Shown here in pieces: positions 37,712 through 47,384 of a stretch of 64,000 nt of DNA (position 1 is the first letter of the stretch; each line of letters opens with the position of its first letter). Position numbers and translations under genes: made by a program. This stretch comes from Acinetobacter sichuanensis (GTDB taxonomy: Bacteria; Pseudomonadota; Gammaproteobacteria; Pseudomonadales; Moraxellaceae): contig NZ_PYIX02000016.1 of assembly GCF_003024515.2 (NCBI RefSeq), positions 1-64,000 of the forward strand. The letters are read 5' to 3'. The notes beneath the pieces were generated by a model that saw only the letters and a program-made list of their open reading frames with translations, did not search any database and was not told where the DNA came from.

Positions 37712-39205
37712 GTGTCCGATATTTTTAAAGCTACTTCAGAACAAAATTTTGCTATTGCAGAGGCACAAAAGGGGCAATCATTTAAAGTCATTGCCTATGC
37801 GGGCACAGGAAAAACAACAACACTGAAATTAATCAGTGATGCAATGCCACAACGCCGTGGCATGTATTTAGCTTTTAATAAAGCAATCGCAACCGAAGCT
37901 CAACATAAATTTCATCGCAATGTTGACTGTCGTACATTTCATTCCTTGGCTTTTCGCAGTGTGCCACGAGGTATTACTGATAAATTACGTCTACCACGTT
38001 TAAGTCCAAGTTTTATTGCAAAAGAGTATCGTCTCGAACCTATTACGTTACGACGTTTAATGGGTGGACGTTATGAACGCTATGCACTCATGCCAAGCCG
38101 CTTAGCCAGTTTGGTGGCAAATGCGGTGAGTTATTTTTGCTCAACCAGCTCACAATACCCTGCTCCTCGTCACATCCAAGCACCGAGTTGGTTACATCCT
38201 GATGATATAGAAAGTTTGCAAAAACATCTTTATCCTGCTGTAGAACGTCGTTGGTTAGAATCGATTGATCAAAGTCATCAGGCAGGTATTGGGCACGATA
38301 TTTATTTAAAGTTATGGGCATTGTCGAGCCCTATTATTCCTGCAGATTATGTTTTGTTTGATGAAGCACAAGATGCTGATCCACTTATGCTGGGTATTTT
38401 ATTACGACAACGCAGTACGCAAGTGATTTATGTAGGCGATGCACATCAACAGATTTATGCATGGCGTGGTGCAGTCAATGCAATGCAGCAAATGCCTTTA
38501 CCTGAGTCACGTTTAACGACTTCATTTCGTTTTGGTGAGTCCATTGCAGAAGTTGCCAATAGTTTATTGGGAGCCTTAAATGAAACCGTTCCTTTATTAG
38601 GCAATCCTGAAATGCGCTCAAGTGTGGTCAATAAACCCCATACTAAAATGCGCGATGCAATTTTATGCCGTACCAACGCCCGTGCTATGGAGCTTTTATT
38701 GTCTGGTTTGGTACAAGGCGATAAAGTCAGTTTACAAGCCGATCATGCCAAATTAAATCGTTTTGTCGATGCAGCAAGTCTACTCAAACAAGGTAAACGT
38801 GTTGTAGATGTACCAGAACTTGCATGGTTCAACTCATGGCATGACGTACATGAATATTGTGAAACAAATGATGGTAGTGATATCAAGCCCTTAGTCAAAC
38901 TTGTAGATGATCATGGTACAGAACCTCTCAAAAAAGCACTTGCCAAAATCACCCCAATAGAGCAAGCTGATTATGTCATTTCTACAGCACATAAAGCCAA
39001 AGGTTTAGAATGGAATCGGGTACACATAGAAGATGACTATCAATTTAAAATCAATGGATTAGAACATAAAATCAGCGATGAAGAACTAAGGCTACTTTAC
39101 GTTGCTTGTACACGTGCAAAATTAAGTCTTAATATCCATCATATTTATGATCTTATTCAACAGTTAAAAATCAAAACTCCTTTAAAAGCTCAAATCACTG
39201 CATAA
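37712..39205 (+). CDS. UvrD/Rep-like superfamily 1 DNA helicase
   Basis: This 497-residue helicase has the full SF1 motif set: Walker A AYAGTGKTT (residues 28-36), CRTFHSLAF, Walker B FDEAQD, motif III VGDAHQQIYAWRGA, motif IV TTSFRFGESI, motif V ISTAHKAKGLEWNRV and motif VI LLYVACTRAK. It is smaller than UvrD (about 720) and resembles the FBH1-like group. It starts at GTG. An AAA ATPase gene follows 36 bases downstream, so the two are probably co-transcribed. The role is probably in recombination or repair, but it is unproven. Confidence 0.88.
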   Translation: MSDIFKATSEQNFAIAEAQKGQSFKVIAYAGTGKTTTLKLISDAMPQRRGMYLAFNKAIATEAQHKFHRNVDCRTFHSLAFRSVPRGITDKLRLPRLSPSFIAKEYRLEPITLRRLMGGRYERYALMPSRLASLVANAVSYFCSTSSQYPAPRHIQAPSWLHPDDIESLQKHLYPAVERRWLESIDQSHQAGIGHDIYLKLWALSSPIIPADYVLFDEAQDADPLMLGILLRQRSTQVIYVGDAHQQIYAWRGAVNAMQQMPLPESRLTTSFRFGESIAEVANSLLGALNETVPLLGNPEMRSSVVNKPHTKMRDAILCRTNARAMELLLSGLVQGDKVSLQADHAKLNRFVDAASLLKQGKRVVDVPELAWFNSWHDVHEYCETNDGSDIKPLVKLVDDHGTEPLKKALAKITPIEQADYVISTAHKAKGLEWNRVHIEDDYQFKINGLEHKISDEELRLLYVACTRAKLSLNIHHIYDLIQQLKIKTPLKAQITA

Positions 39206-39241
39206 AGCTCTAAACTTTTATTTATATTTTGCAGGTATAGT

Positions 39242-40615
39242 ATGAAAATTCTCTCTATCCATTTGCGTCATGTTTTTCATTTTACTGATCTAAAACTAGA
39301 ATTAAATCCAACACAATATCCTGTTGCTATTATTGTGGGTCAGCAATCTTCAGGCAAAACTGCAATTTTAAAAAACTTGTATCAAGCTCTGACATGGTTC
39401 TCAGCACGTTTTAAAGACTTACGTACTGCGGGTGTCGTCATGTTAGATCAAGATATTATGCAAAATCGAGTACAAGCAAAAGTTGATATTGCAATTAAAA
39501 TACCTAATGAACTCGGTACATTAGCTGAAAATAGTCACTCTCATTCACAGGATTTATCTATCTGTTCATGGCAACTGTATAAAACATTAAATGCCAATGG
39601 TGTCGGGATCAGCCGTACAGAAATGGCTGAATTAGAGCAGCTTGCGGCTTTATATACAAAAGCAATTCAACAAGACCCTTTACAAGGTTTACCTCTGATT
39701 GCTTATTATCCTGCTGAACGTTTTATTAATGAAGTTAATTTACTCAGTAAAAACAATCCTGCGGTCATGCAAACATCAGCAGCCTATGAGTTAACAGCGA
39801 TTCCTTTTACTACTTTTGCTCGTTTTTTTGAATGGTTTCGAGAAATTAGTGATATTGAAAATGCTCAATCTGCACAACTATTCCAACAAATTTTAAATGA
39901 AACTTCACTCAACAATTCAGCTCAAAATGATACACAAAATCTGCAAAATGCTTTATTTCAAGCACGTAGTCATTTACAGACACCAAGTTTACAAGCACTT
40001 AAAAATAGTTTGAAAATTGTTTTACCAGAACTTGATGATATTTTTATTGAATATAAGCCTAAATTACAACTTATGGTGACTTACCAAGGCACAACGCAAT
40101 GTTATCAGCAACTTTCCAATAGTATAAAAAATTGGATTGCCTTAGTTGGCGATCTTGTTCGCCGTTTATGTTTACTGAATCCTCTGAGTTTGTATCCTTG
40201 TCTAGAAGGTGATGGTATTTTACTGATTGATCATATTGATGTTGATTTAGATGAAACTTCTGCTTCAAATATTTTGCTGCGTTTACATCAAGCTTTTCCA
40301 CAAATTCAAATCATTAGCAGCAGTTTGCATAGCTCTATTTTAGAATCTGCACATCAGTTCCAATGTTTTGAATTAAAAAATCAAAAAATTCAGGAAATCA
40401 AAATCAATGAATATCAAAATGATTTAGCAAAACTCTATGAACGTCTACAACATGTAGAAACAGAGCTTTCATCAAATGAAGTCGCAACAGAGTCAAACCC
40501 AACGGTAGAGCAACTTTTTGCTCAGTTTCAAAATATGTCGGAACAAGAACAACAGCAACTTCGTACTTTGTTACATATTGATGATGACCGTTCATCACAA
40601 ACGTTTTTATCTTAA
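39242..40615 (+). CDS. AAA/ABC-type ATPase with degenerate catalytic motifs
   Basis: This 457-residue protein has an SMC/RecF-like N-terminus (MKILSIHLRHVFHFTDLKLE) and an intact Walker A (GQQSSGKT, 33-40). Other motifs deviate. The signature region reads LSNSIKN (291-297) instead of LSDGxRN. Walker B is ILLIDHID (326-333), with His331 where the catalytic Glu is expected. The switch region is SSLHSS instead of TTHSP. Residues 340-375 still align with relatives in the COG3950-like family, and the C-terminus is a charged helix. No TOPRIM nuclease domain is visible. It is encoded with an SF1 helicase. It may bind ATP but hydrolyse it slowly or not at all. Confidence 0.75.
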   Translation: MKILSIHLRHVFHFTDLKLELNPTQYPVAIIVGQQSSGKTAILKNLYQALTWFSARFKDLRTAGVVMLDQDIMQNRVQAKVDIAIKIPNELGTLAENSHSHSQDLSICSWQLYKTLNANGVGISRTEMAELEQLAALYTKAIQQDPLQGLPLIAYYPAERFINEVNLLSKNNPAVMQTSAAYELTAIPFTTFARFFEWFREISDIENAQSAQLFQQILNETSLNNSAQNDTQNLQNALFQARSHLQTPSLQALKNSLKIVLPELDDIFIEYKPKLQLMVTYQGTTQCYQQLSNSIKNWIALVGDLVRRLCLLNPLSLYPCLEGDGILLIDHIDVDLDETSASNILLRLHQAFPQIQIISSSLHSSILESAHQFQCFELKNQKIQEIKINEYQNDLAKLYERLQHVETELSSNEVATESNPTVEQLFAQFQNMSEQEQQQLRTLLHIDDDRSSQTFLS

Positions 40616-41009
40616 CATGATGATGAAGTACAAATTTTATACTTGATTAGGCTCATAATTTTTCAGCTAAATTATTCTTATATATTTCGTTATATTTTTG
40701 TTTTTTATTCGTTCACTTAACCGAAATAAAAGCCTTGTAACTTTTAATCATCATCCTAAGGCGTACAATATTCTCGTCTGCGCAAAAAAAGGTTTGATGT
40801 TATTTTATTCATGTAATAGTATAAAATATCATTTATTTCTTAGTGTAAAGCTCGGCTTTATTTTTACATTAAGTTTCTCAGGTTGCGCAACACAACTTGT
40901 TTTCTTACGATTTTTTCGGCTTTCAAGATTTAAGTCGTTGGATGGTTCTTTGCTGTCCTCAAATGCTTGAAAGATAAATTCATCATAGGTTCTCGACCTA
41001 TTCAAGACA
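40616..41009. other. Intergenic region before the mrp operon
   Basis: This 394-bp spacer must contain the mrp promoter. Short frames on both strands look like chance frames with poor codon pattern. No terminator or repeat stands out. Confidence 0.5.
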
Positions 41010-43847
41010 ATGGATACACGTGTGCTACCGATTATTATATTGCTACCGTTAATTCTAGGCACAACCCTTGTCTCGTGGCTGAAGCAGTTTTCTCGTGGGG
41101 CAACTGCATTCGGTGCGATTGGCATCAGTTCAGCAAGTTTAGGCTTGTTACTTTCACAAGCACCGCAAGTGTTTCAAGGTCAAGTCATTTCCGAATCATG
41201 GCAATGGCTTCCTCAAGTGGGAATTGATTTAAGCTTTCGCTTAGATGCATTGGGTTTAATTTTTTCGTTGCTAATCACAGGCATTGGCACGCTCATTTTT
41301 ATTTATGCTTACTTTTATTTAAGCCCCAAAAATTCTTTAAGTAAGTTGTATGTTTTACTGATGCTGTTTATGGCAGCAATGCTTGGAATCTCTCTTTCCA
41401 ACAACTTAATTATTTTGTTAGTTTTTTGGGAATTAACCAGTATTTCTTCCTTTCTCTTGGTTGGATATTGGAGCAATTATGATGCGGCACAACGTGGTTC
41501 ACGTATGGCTTTAACCATTACAGGCATGGGCGGTTTAGCCATGCTGGGTGGTTTTGTGTTGCTCGGTCAAGTGACACAGACTTATCAAATTGATCAAATT
41601 TTAACGATGTCAGAGACGATTCAAAATAGTCATCTTTTTGTCCCTATTTTATTACTCATTTTATTGGGTGCTTTTACCAAAAGTGCGCAGTTTCCTTTTC
41701 ATTTTTGGTTACCAAATGCAATGGCTGCACCAACACCAGTCTCTGCTTATCTGCATTCAGCCACGATGGTGAAAGCGGGTATTTTCTTACTGGCGCGTCT
41801 ATTGCCTATTTTTGTTGGCTCAGCACTTTTTCATAATATCGTGACGACTGTTGGTCTTTTCACGCTATGTATGGCTGCATTTTTTGCCATTTTTAAAGAA
41901 GATTTAAAAGGTCTATTAGCCTACTCGACGATTAGTCATTTAGGACTCATTGTTTGTTTGCTAGGGATCGGCTCACCACTGGCTGTTGCTGCTGCAATTT
42001 TTCACATTATCAATCATGCGACATTTAAAGCTGCATTATTTATGATTGCAGGAATTATTGACCATGAAACAGGAACACGTGATTTAAGAAAGCTCAGTGG
42101 GATTTGGCAATTACTACCCTTTACAGGCACTTTGACCATGATCACTGCTGCCTCTATGGCAGGTGTTCCACTGACCAATGGTTTCTTATCTAAAGAAATG
42201 TTCTTTACGGAACTGTTGGCAAATTTATCAGGTGGATATGTCGTCCTTGCTGCCATTATCGCCACTTTAGCAGGCTTATTTGCTGTCGCTTATTCAACAC
42301 GTTTGGTTCACGGTGTATTTTTTGATGGTGGTTTAGGCAAAAATGTTCCAAATAAAGACGCCCATGAACCACCGATAGGTATGCGTGCACCAGCAATTTT
42401 ATTGGCTGTTTTATGTATCGCCGTTGGTCTAATGCCTGCGCTACTGGTTGAAAATATTGTCAATATGGGCACACGTGCCAGTACACAACTCCATCAATTT
42501 GAAGGTGTACATTTAGCAATTTGGCATGGTTTTAACTTGCCATTACTCATGAGTGCGATTGCTTTAGTGGGTGGTATCATTTTTTACTTTGCTTTAGCCA
42601 AAGGCAGTCGTATTCGAGACATAGATTTAGATCCAAAACTTGGACCTTTTCAGGGCTATGTGTTATTTGAAAATTTCCTTAAATATTTGTTGCTCTACGC
42701 ACGTAAAATTAAACAAAAAACAGAAACAGGCTCATTACAAACTTATCTCTTTTGGATCATCGCCTTTAGTGTCGTTTTAGTCGCAACGCCTATGTTTAAT
42801 CAGGGTTTAGCGACAGGCACACGCGAACTGACCAAAGCACCCATCATCGCAATTGTCTTATGGATGGTTTTATTCTCTGGTTGTTGGATGATGCTCTGGT
42901 TCCATCATGAGCGTATTAAAGCAGTGCTTATCAGTGGTGCTGTTGGTTTAGTGGTGACGATGGTATTTGTCACCATGTCCGCACCAGATTTGGCATTAAC
43001 CCAAATCACAGTCGATGTGGTCACCACTGTTTTATTATTAATGAGTTTGTCGTTATTACCACAGCTTACACCGTATGAATCTAGTCGTACCCGACGTTGG
43101 CGTGATGCAGTTTTAGCAATAGGTGGCGGTTTAGGTATCGGTTGGATTGCTTGGCTTATTTTGACACGTGATCATAATTCAATTTCATGGTTCTTTGCAC
43201 AGCAGTCTATGCCTTTAGGCGGTGGCTCTAATATTGTCAATGTGATCTTGGTGGATTTCCGTGGTTTTGATACTTTCGGTGAGATTACAGTTTTAGGAAT
43301 TGCAGCGATTGGGGCACTCTGCCTTATGGATGGGATGCGTGCGCATGGCACAACCATGACCCAAGGCTTAACTTTCCGTTTTAATCCCTCTCCATTAATG
43401 TTTCGTATGACTGCTTCATGGGTTCTACCATTAGCTTTAGTTGTTAGTCTTTATATTTTCTTACGTGGACACAATCTACCCGGTGGCGGATTTATTGCAG
43501 GTTTAATTACCTCAATGGCATTGGTGATTCAATATATTGGTTTGGGGCAAGATAAAGCGGAACAACTTTTACGTGCTAAATCAGGTCGTTTATATGAAAT
43601 TTGGATTGGTTCTGGTTTAGTCATTGCAGGAATAACAGGTCTTGCTGCTTGGTTATGGGGAAGACCATTTTTAACGAGTGCTCATATTTATGCTGAGACC
43701 AGTATTTTTGGTACCTTTCATCTCGCTTCAGCCGCAGCTTTTGACTTAGGGGTATATATTACTGTTGTTGGTGCAACCATGTTGCTCATTTCTGTTCTTG
43801 GCGACTCTCGACATTCGAGTATGTCAGGCCCTGTACCTAAGGAGTAA
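41010..43847 (+). CDS. mrpA: Mrp Na+/H+ antiporter subunit A (fused with subunit B)
   Basis: This 945-residue inner-membrane protein is homologous to complex I NuoL. It has the proton-channel helices FWELTSISSFLLVGYW, HFWLPNAMAAPTPVSAYLHS and TFKAALFMIAGIIDHETGTRD. The C-terminal 150 residues carry an MrpB-type domain (SWVLPLALVVSLYIFLRGHN followed by LPGGGFIAGL), so subunits A and B are fused, as in group 2 Mrp systems (PhaAB). The complex exports Na+ or K+ in exchange for protons and supports alkali and salt tolerance. It is first in a six-gene operon. Confidence 0.95.
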   Translation: MDTRVLPIIILLPLILGTTLVSWLKQFSRGATAFGAIGISSASLGLLLSQAPQVFQGQVISESWQWLPQVGIDLSFRLDALGLIFSLLITGIGTLIFIYAYFYLSPKNSLSKLYVLLMLFMAAMLGISLSNNLIILLVFWELTSISSFLLVGYWSNYDAAQRGSRMALTITGMGGLAMLGGFVLLGQVTQTYQIDQILTMSETIQNSHLFVPILLLILLGAFTKSAQFPFHFWLPNAMAAPTPVSAYLHSATMVKAGIFLLARLLPIFVGSALFHNIVTTVGLFTLCMAAFFAIFKEDLKGLLAYSTISHLGLIVCLLGIGSPLAVAAAIFHIINHATFKAALFMIAGIIDHETGTRDLRKLSGIWQLLPFTGTLTMITAASMAGVPLTNGFLSKEMFFTELLANLSGGYVVLAAIIATLAGLFAVAYSTRLVHGVFFDGGLGKNVPNKDAHEPPIGMRAPAILLAVLCIAVGLMPALLVENIVNMGTRASTQLHQFEGVHLAIWHGFNLPLLMSAIALVGGIIFYFALAKGSRIRDIDLDPKLGPFQGYVLFENFLKYLLLYARKIKQKTETGSLQTYLFWIIAFSVVLVATPMFNQGLATGTRELTKAPIIAIVLWMVLFSGCWMMLWFHHERIKAVLISGAVGLVVTMVFVTMSAPDLALTQITVDVVTTVLLLMSLSLLPQLTPYESSRTRRWRDAVLAIGGGLGIGWIAWLILTRDHNSISWFFAQQSMPLGGGSNIVNVILVDFRGFDTFGEITVLGIAAIGALCLMDGMRAHGTTMTQGLTFRFNPSPLMFRMTASWVLPLALVVSLYIFLRGHNLPGGGFIAGLITSMALVIQYIGLGQDKAEQLLRAKSGRLYEIWIGSGLVIAGITGLAAWLWGRPFLTSAHIYAETSIFGTFHLASAAAFDLGVYITVVGATMLLISVLGDSRHSSMSGPVPKE

Positions 43848-43850
43848 CTT

Positions 43851-44216
43851 ATGATCAGTTTAGAATTTTTACTTGCCTCTGCAATTGGTCTATTGGTTGC
43901 AACAGGAATTTATTTATTACTACGTGCCCGTACTTTCCCTGTCGTTTTAGGTCTAGCCATGATTGGTTATGCCGTTAATTTATTTCTATTTGCTATGGGG
44001 CGTATTCAGACCAATTCACCTGCTATTTTAACCAATGCGGCTAAAATTACCGATCCATTGCCTCAAGCTTTAGTATTGACTGCGATTGTGATTGGCTTTG
44101 CAACTACTGCCTATATTGTACAACTTGCTTTACGTAGCCGTTATGAATCAGGAACAGATCATGTGGATGCCAAAGATGAGCCGAGCAACTTTGACTCACG
44201 TGAGGATGCGCCATAA
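43851..44216 (+). CDS. mrpC: Mrp antiporter subunit C
   Basis: This 121-residue NuoK-like protein has three transmembrane helices. It has the conserved ATGIYLLLRARTFPVVLGLA and DPLPQALVLTAIVIGFATTA segments. The start follows the mrpA stop by three bases, with AAGGAG overlapping the end of mrpA. It is part of the antiporter membrane core. Confidence 0.94.
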   Translation: MISLEFLLASAIGLLVATGIYLLLRARTFPVVLGLAMIGYAVNLFLFAMGRIQTNSPAILTNAAKITDPLPQALVLTAIVIGFATTAYIVQLALRSRYESGTDHVDAKDEPSNFDSREDAP

Positions 44217-46018
44217 TGAACTTCCTTGATTTTTGGCTTCAACATATGCCTATTTTCAGCATTCTTATTCCTGCTTTCACAGGTTTTTTGCTGATTTTAT
44301 TGGGTAATCCTGGTTCTGGTTCACTGGCAAGTGACTGGCGACAACCTTGGCGTCGTAGTATCAGTTTAACTTCGGCTATTTTAGGTTTTGCAACAGCAAT
44401 TTACTATTTATATCAAGCAAATACAGGTCAAATCTTTGTTTATGAACTCAGTGAATGGTCTGCTCCATTTGGTATTGTACTGGTTTTAGACCGCTTATCT
44501 GCATTAATGCTGGTTTTGACTTATGCGCTTGCAACGCCTTTAATTTGGTTCGCAAGTAAAGAATGGGATGCACGTGGACGTTATTTCCATGCAATTTCTC
44601 ATTTGTTGTTAATGGGAATTTGTGGTGCATTTTTAACAGGTGACTTATTTAACCTGTTCGTATTTTTTGAAATTTTGCTGATGGCATCCTATGTATTGTT
44701 ATTACATGGGCAAGGTAAAGCTCGTTTTCAACTTGGTGTTCACTATGTCACCATCAACTTACTGGCTTCTGCACTCTTCCTCATTGGTTTAGGCATGATC
44801 TACGGCAGTGTTGGTAGTCTAAATATGACGGATGTTGCTCGAATCATCCCGACTTTAGAAAATGATCAACATACTTTAGCCGTTGCAGGTGGGTTATTAC
44901 TCTTTGTTGTTTTTGGTATTAAAGCAGCTATGCTGCCTGTAGGGTTTTGGCTACCGAAAACCTATGCAGTTGCTGCGACTCCGATTGCAGCACTGTTTAC
45001 CATCATGACCAAAGTGGGTATTTATGCCATTTTAAGAGTCAATGGAACAGTCTTTCATGATGAATGGGGACAACAGATTTTTAGCAATTGGCTATTACCG
45101 ATCGGACTAGTGACTTCGCTATATGGTGCAATTGCAGCGCTTGGTGCAGAACGTTTAAGACGTTTTGTTGGCTTTATGATTTTGTCTTCTGTAGGCACCA
45201 TTTTGATTGCTGTTTCATTGCTCAATGAAGCTGCATGGATGGCAGGTCTATATTATATGGTACACAGTACCATCATTGCTGCCTCATTTTATTTATTGTG
45301 TGGTTGGATTACGTCACAACGTGGGCAATTTAAAGACCATCTCAAAATTGCACCTAAAATGAAACAAGACAAAGTTGTTGCAATCACATTTTTTATCATC
45401 GCTTTGATGATGGCGGGTTTACCCCCCTTCAGTGGCTTCTTAGGTAAAGTTCTGATTTTACAAGCGACAGCAGATTCTCCATATCAAATATGGATTATTG
45501 TGATTGTTTTATTGGTCAGTTTGTTGAGCATTATTGCATTTACACGTGCAGGTTTTGTACTGTTTTGGCGTGCAACGACGCCTGAAGATAATCCAAAAGA
45601 AGAAGCTTTTGCTGCATATCAAAAATTACCTCATCAAGCCCCTGCTCGTAATGATAAAACCATTTATCTGTTATTAACGGGTTTGATATTCTATGTAATT
45701 TGCGCTCAACCCATTGTTCATTATTTAGAACTGACAGCAAAACAGCTCAAAGATGCTGACTTATATCAAGAAACGATTTTAAAAACAGATCGTGACCAAG
45801 AGTATATTAGCGTACAACCTTTTGATCCAAACTACCTACCTGAAACAAAATATGGTGGTGAAAACCCAGATGCAAATGCGCATTTTATTCCTTATATTAT
45901 TTCGCCAAATACACTAAAAGGTGATCATATTTCTGAATATAAGCAACGACAAATTCAACATCAGGAACATGAGTTAACCCCGCTTGATGACACTAAATTA
46001 CAGCCTATGGAGCAATAA
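44216..46018 (+). CDS. mrpD: Mrp antiporter subunit D
   Basis: This 600-residue NuoN/NuoM-like subunit has about 14 transmembrane helices. It has GDLFNLFVFFEILLMASYVL, HYVTINLLASALFLIGLGMI and KAAMLPVGFWLPKTYAVAAT, including the lysine-bearing broken helix typical of proton pathways. Its ATG overlaps the mrpC stop (TAATG), which indicates translational coupling. A C-terminal cytosolic extension (residues 510-600) is polar and probably variable. Confidence 0.95.
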   Translation: MNFLDFWLQHMPIFSILIPAFTGFLLILLGNPGSGSLASDWRQPWRRSISLTSAILGFATAIYYLYQANTGQIFVYELSEWSAPFGIVLVLDRLSALMLVLTYALATPLIWFASKEWDARGRYFHAISHLLLMGICGAFLTGDLFNLFVFFEILLMASYVLLLHGQGKARFQLGVHYVTINLLASALFLIGLGMIYGSVGSLNMTDVARIIPTLENDQHTLAVAGGLLLFVVFGIKAAMLPVGFWLPKTYAVAATPIAALFTIMTKVGIYAILRVNGTVFHDEWGQQIFSNWLLPIGLVTSLYGAIAALGAERLRRFVGFMILSSVGTILIAVSLLNEAAWMAGLYYMVHSTIIAASFYLLCGWITSQRGQFKDHLKIAPKMKQDKVVAITFFIIALMMAGLPPFSGFLGKVLILQATADSPYQIWIIVIVLLVSLLSIIAFTRAGFVLFWRATTPEDNPKEEAFAAYQKLPHQAPARNDKTIYLLLTGLIFYVICAQPIVHYLELTAKQLKDADLYQETILKTDRDQEYISVQPFDPNYLPETKYGGENPDANAHFIPYIISPNTLKGDHISEYKQRQIQHQEHELTPLDDTKLQPMEQ

Positions 46019-46543
46019 ATGAAAAAAAATATTTCATTCCTTGACCGCTGTTTACCCCATCCATTTGTTTCTTTAGTGGTGGCTGTAAGTTGGCTCATGT
46101 TGGGGCATAGTTTTGATCCTTTTGATATTTTTTGTGCTGTCTTATTGGGTTTAATCATTCCTAAGCTGATACAACCTTTTATTGTACGTACGCCAAATAT
46201 TCATTGGGCTTTGGCATTCAAGTTATTTTTTGTCGTGCTCTGGGATATTATTCTTTCCAATATTCGCGTAGCTAAGCAAGTTTTAGGTCCAACCAAAAAC
46301 CTAAAACCCAAATGGTATCGTGTACCTTTGGATACCGATCATGAGCATGTGAATACATTATTGGCAATGATCATTACCACAACACCCGGTACAGTGACCG
46401 CAGGAATTGACCAAGAACGAGGGGATATTTTGGTTCATTCTCTCAGTTCGGATGACCCAGAAGCAGAAGTTCAAGAGATCAAAAGCCGTTATGAAATGCC
46501 TTTAATTGCCATTTTTAATGCCACTCAAGGAGATGATCAATGA
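46019..46543 (+). CDS. mrpE: Mrp antiporter subunit E
   Basis: This 174-residue protein has N-terminal transmembrane helices (residues 17-80), the MrpE segment DIILSNIRVAKQVLGPTKNL, and a cytosolic domain with MIITTTPGTVTAGIDQERGD. The start is directly adjacent to the mrpD stop. Confidence 0.93.
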   Translation: MKKNISFLDRCLPHPFVSLVVAVSWLMLGHSFDPFDIFCAVLLGLIIPKLIQPFIVRTPNIHWALAFKLFFVVLWDIILSNIRVAKQVLGPTKNLKPKWYRVPLDTDHEHVNTLLAMIITTTPGTVTAGIDQERGDILVHSLSSDDPEAEVQEIKSRYEMPLIAIFNATQGDDQ

Positions 46544-46815
46544 TTATTTTGCAATATGCATTGGGAATTTTTTTAGTGGCGCTGACCATCTCAATGTTCT
46601 TATGTTTATACCGTTTAATTATTGGACCTTCTATTGTTGACCGTCTATTGGCTTTAGATACTTTGTTCTTAAATGCAACTTGTTTAGTCATTTTACTCAG
46701 TATTTATTGGGCAAGTACCAATCTATTTGAAGGTGCATTATTAGTCGCTATGCTTGGCTTTGTTTCAACTGCCGCTTTAGCACGTTATTTTACCATTGGT
46801 CATGTCATTGATTAG
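46540..46815 (+). CDS. mrpF: Mrp antiporter subunit F
   Basis: This 91-residue protein has three transmembrane helices and the hallmark LYRLIIGPSIVDRLLALDTL. Its start overlaps the mrpE stop by four bases (ATGA). It is a small membrane subunit of the complex. Confidence 0.94.
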   Translation: MIILQYALGIFLVALTISMFLCLYRLIIGPSIVDRLLALDTLFLNATCLVILLSIYWASTNLFEGALLVAMLGFVSTAALARYFTIGHVID

Positions 46816-46824
46816 GAGCACGAT

Positions 46825-47220
46825 ATGGAAACAAATATGCAACTGATCATGGAAGTTATTGTTTCGTTCTTTTTGATTATTGGCGCATTTTTCTTATTGG
46901 TTGGTGGAATCGGCATGGTTAAATTGCCCGATTTATTCATGCGTTTACATGCACCCACCAAATCCAGTACCTTAGGCTTAGGTAGCGTATTATTAGCGGC
47001 AATGATTTATGCTGCATTTCAAGGACGTTTTGGTTTTGCTGAGCTACTCATTACGCTATTTGCATTTATCACAGCACCTGTATCTGCAAATTTAATTGCA
47101 CAAGCAGCCATCCATTTACGTTTACGCTCAACCTCAGGAGATGTACCCGAAGCTTTAGATCGACCATTACCATGGCAACGTCAGCGTAAAATCAAACAAT
47201 TTGAAGATGACGAGATCTAA
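46825..47220 (+). CDS. mrpG: Mrp antiporter subunit G
   Basis: This 131-residue protein has three transmembrane helices and the MrpG signature GGIGMVKLPDLFMRLHAPTK. A charged C-terminal tail follows. It is the last gene of the operon, preceded by a GGAG ribosome binding site and followed by two hairpins. Confidence 0.94.
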   Translation: METNMQLIMEVIVSFFLIIGAFFLLVGGIGMVKLPDLFMRLHAPTKSSTLGLGSVLLAAMIYAAFQGRFGFAELLITLFAFITAPVSANLIAQAAIHLRLRSTSGDVPEALDRPLPWQRQRKIKQFEDDEI

Positions 47221-47236
47221 ACACGTCATTCAAATC

Positions 47237-47267
47237 AATGAGCATTTTCAATCTGTAAATGCTCATT
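47237..47267 (+). terminator. Hairpin after mrpG, probable terminator
   Basis: AATGAGCATTT pairs perfectly with AAATGCTCATT across nine bases, followed by a short T stretch. It is the first of two terminator-like structures behind the operon. Confidence 0.65.
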
Positions 47268-47346
47268 TTATAAAAGTTAATTTTAAATACTTAAATCTGG
47301 CTTTATAAAGAAAGACGATAACGTGATCAGCATTTTCAAAGATAAA

Positions 47347-47374
47347 AAAACCAATGCTGAACATTGGTTTTTAT
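47347..47374. terminator. Bidirectional terminator between mrpG and hydrolase gene
   Basis: AAAACCAATG pairs with CATTGGTTTT around CTGAA, with A and T runs on both sides. It serves the two convergent genes. Confidence 0.82.
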
Positions 47375-47384
47375 AAAATTTTAT

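Noticed and set aside
37712-40615. Gabija (GajAB) anti-phage system
   Set aside because: A helicase and an ATPase are adjacent, but the ATPase lacks the TOPRIM nuclease domain of GajA, the gene order is reversed and the motifs point to another ATPase family.
40698-41227. Two overlapping short frames before and inside mrpA
   Set aside because: They overlap each other or the strong mrpA frame and encode peptides without recognisable features.
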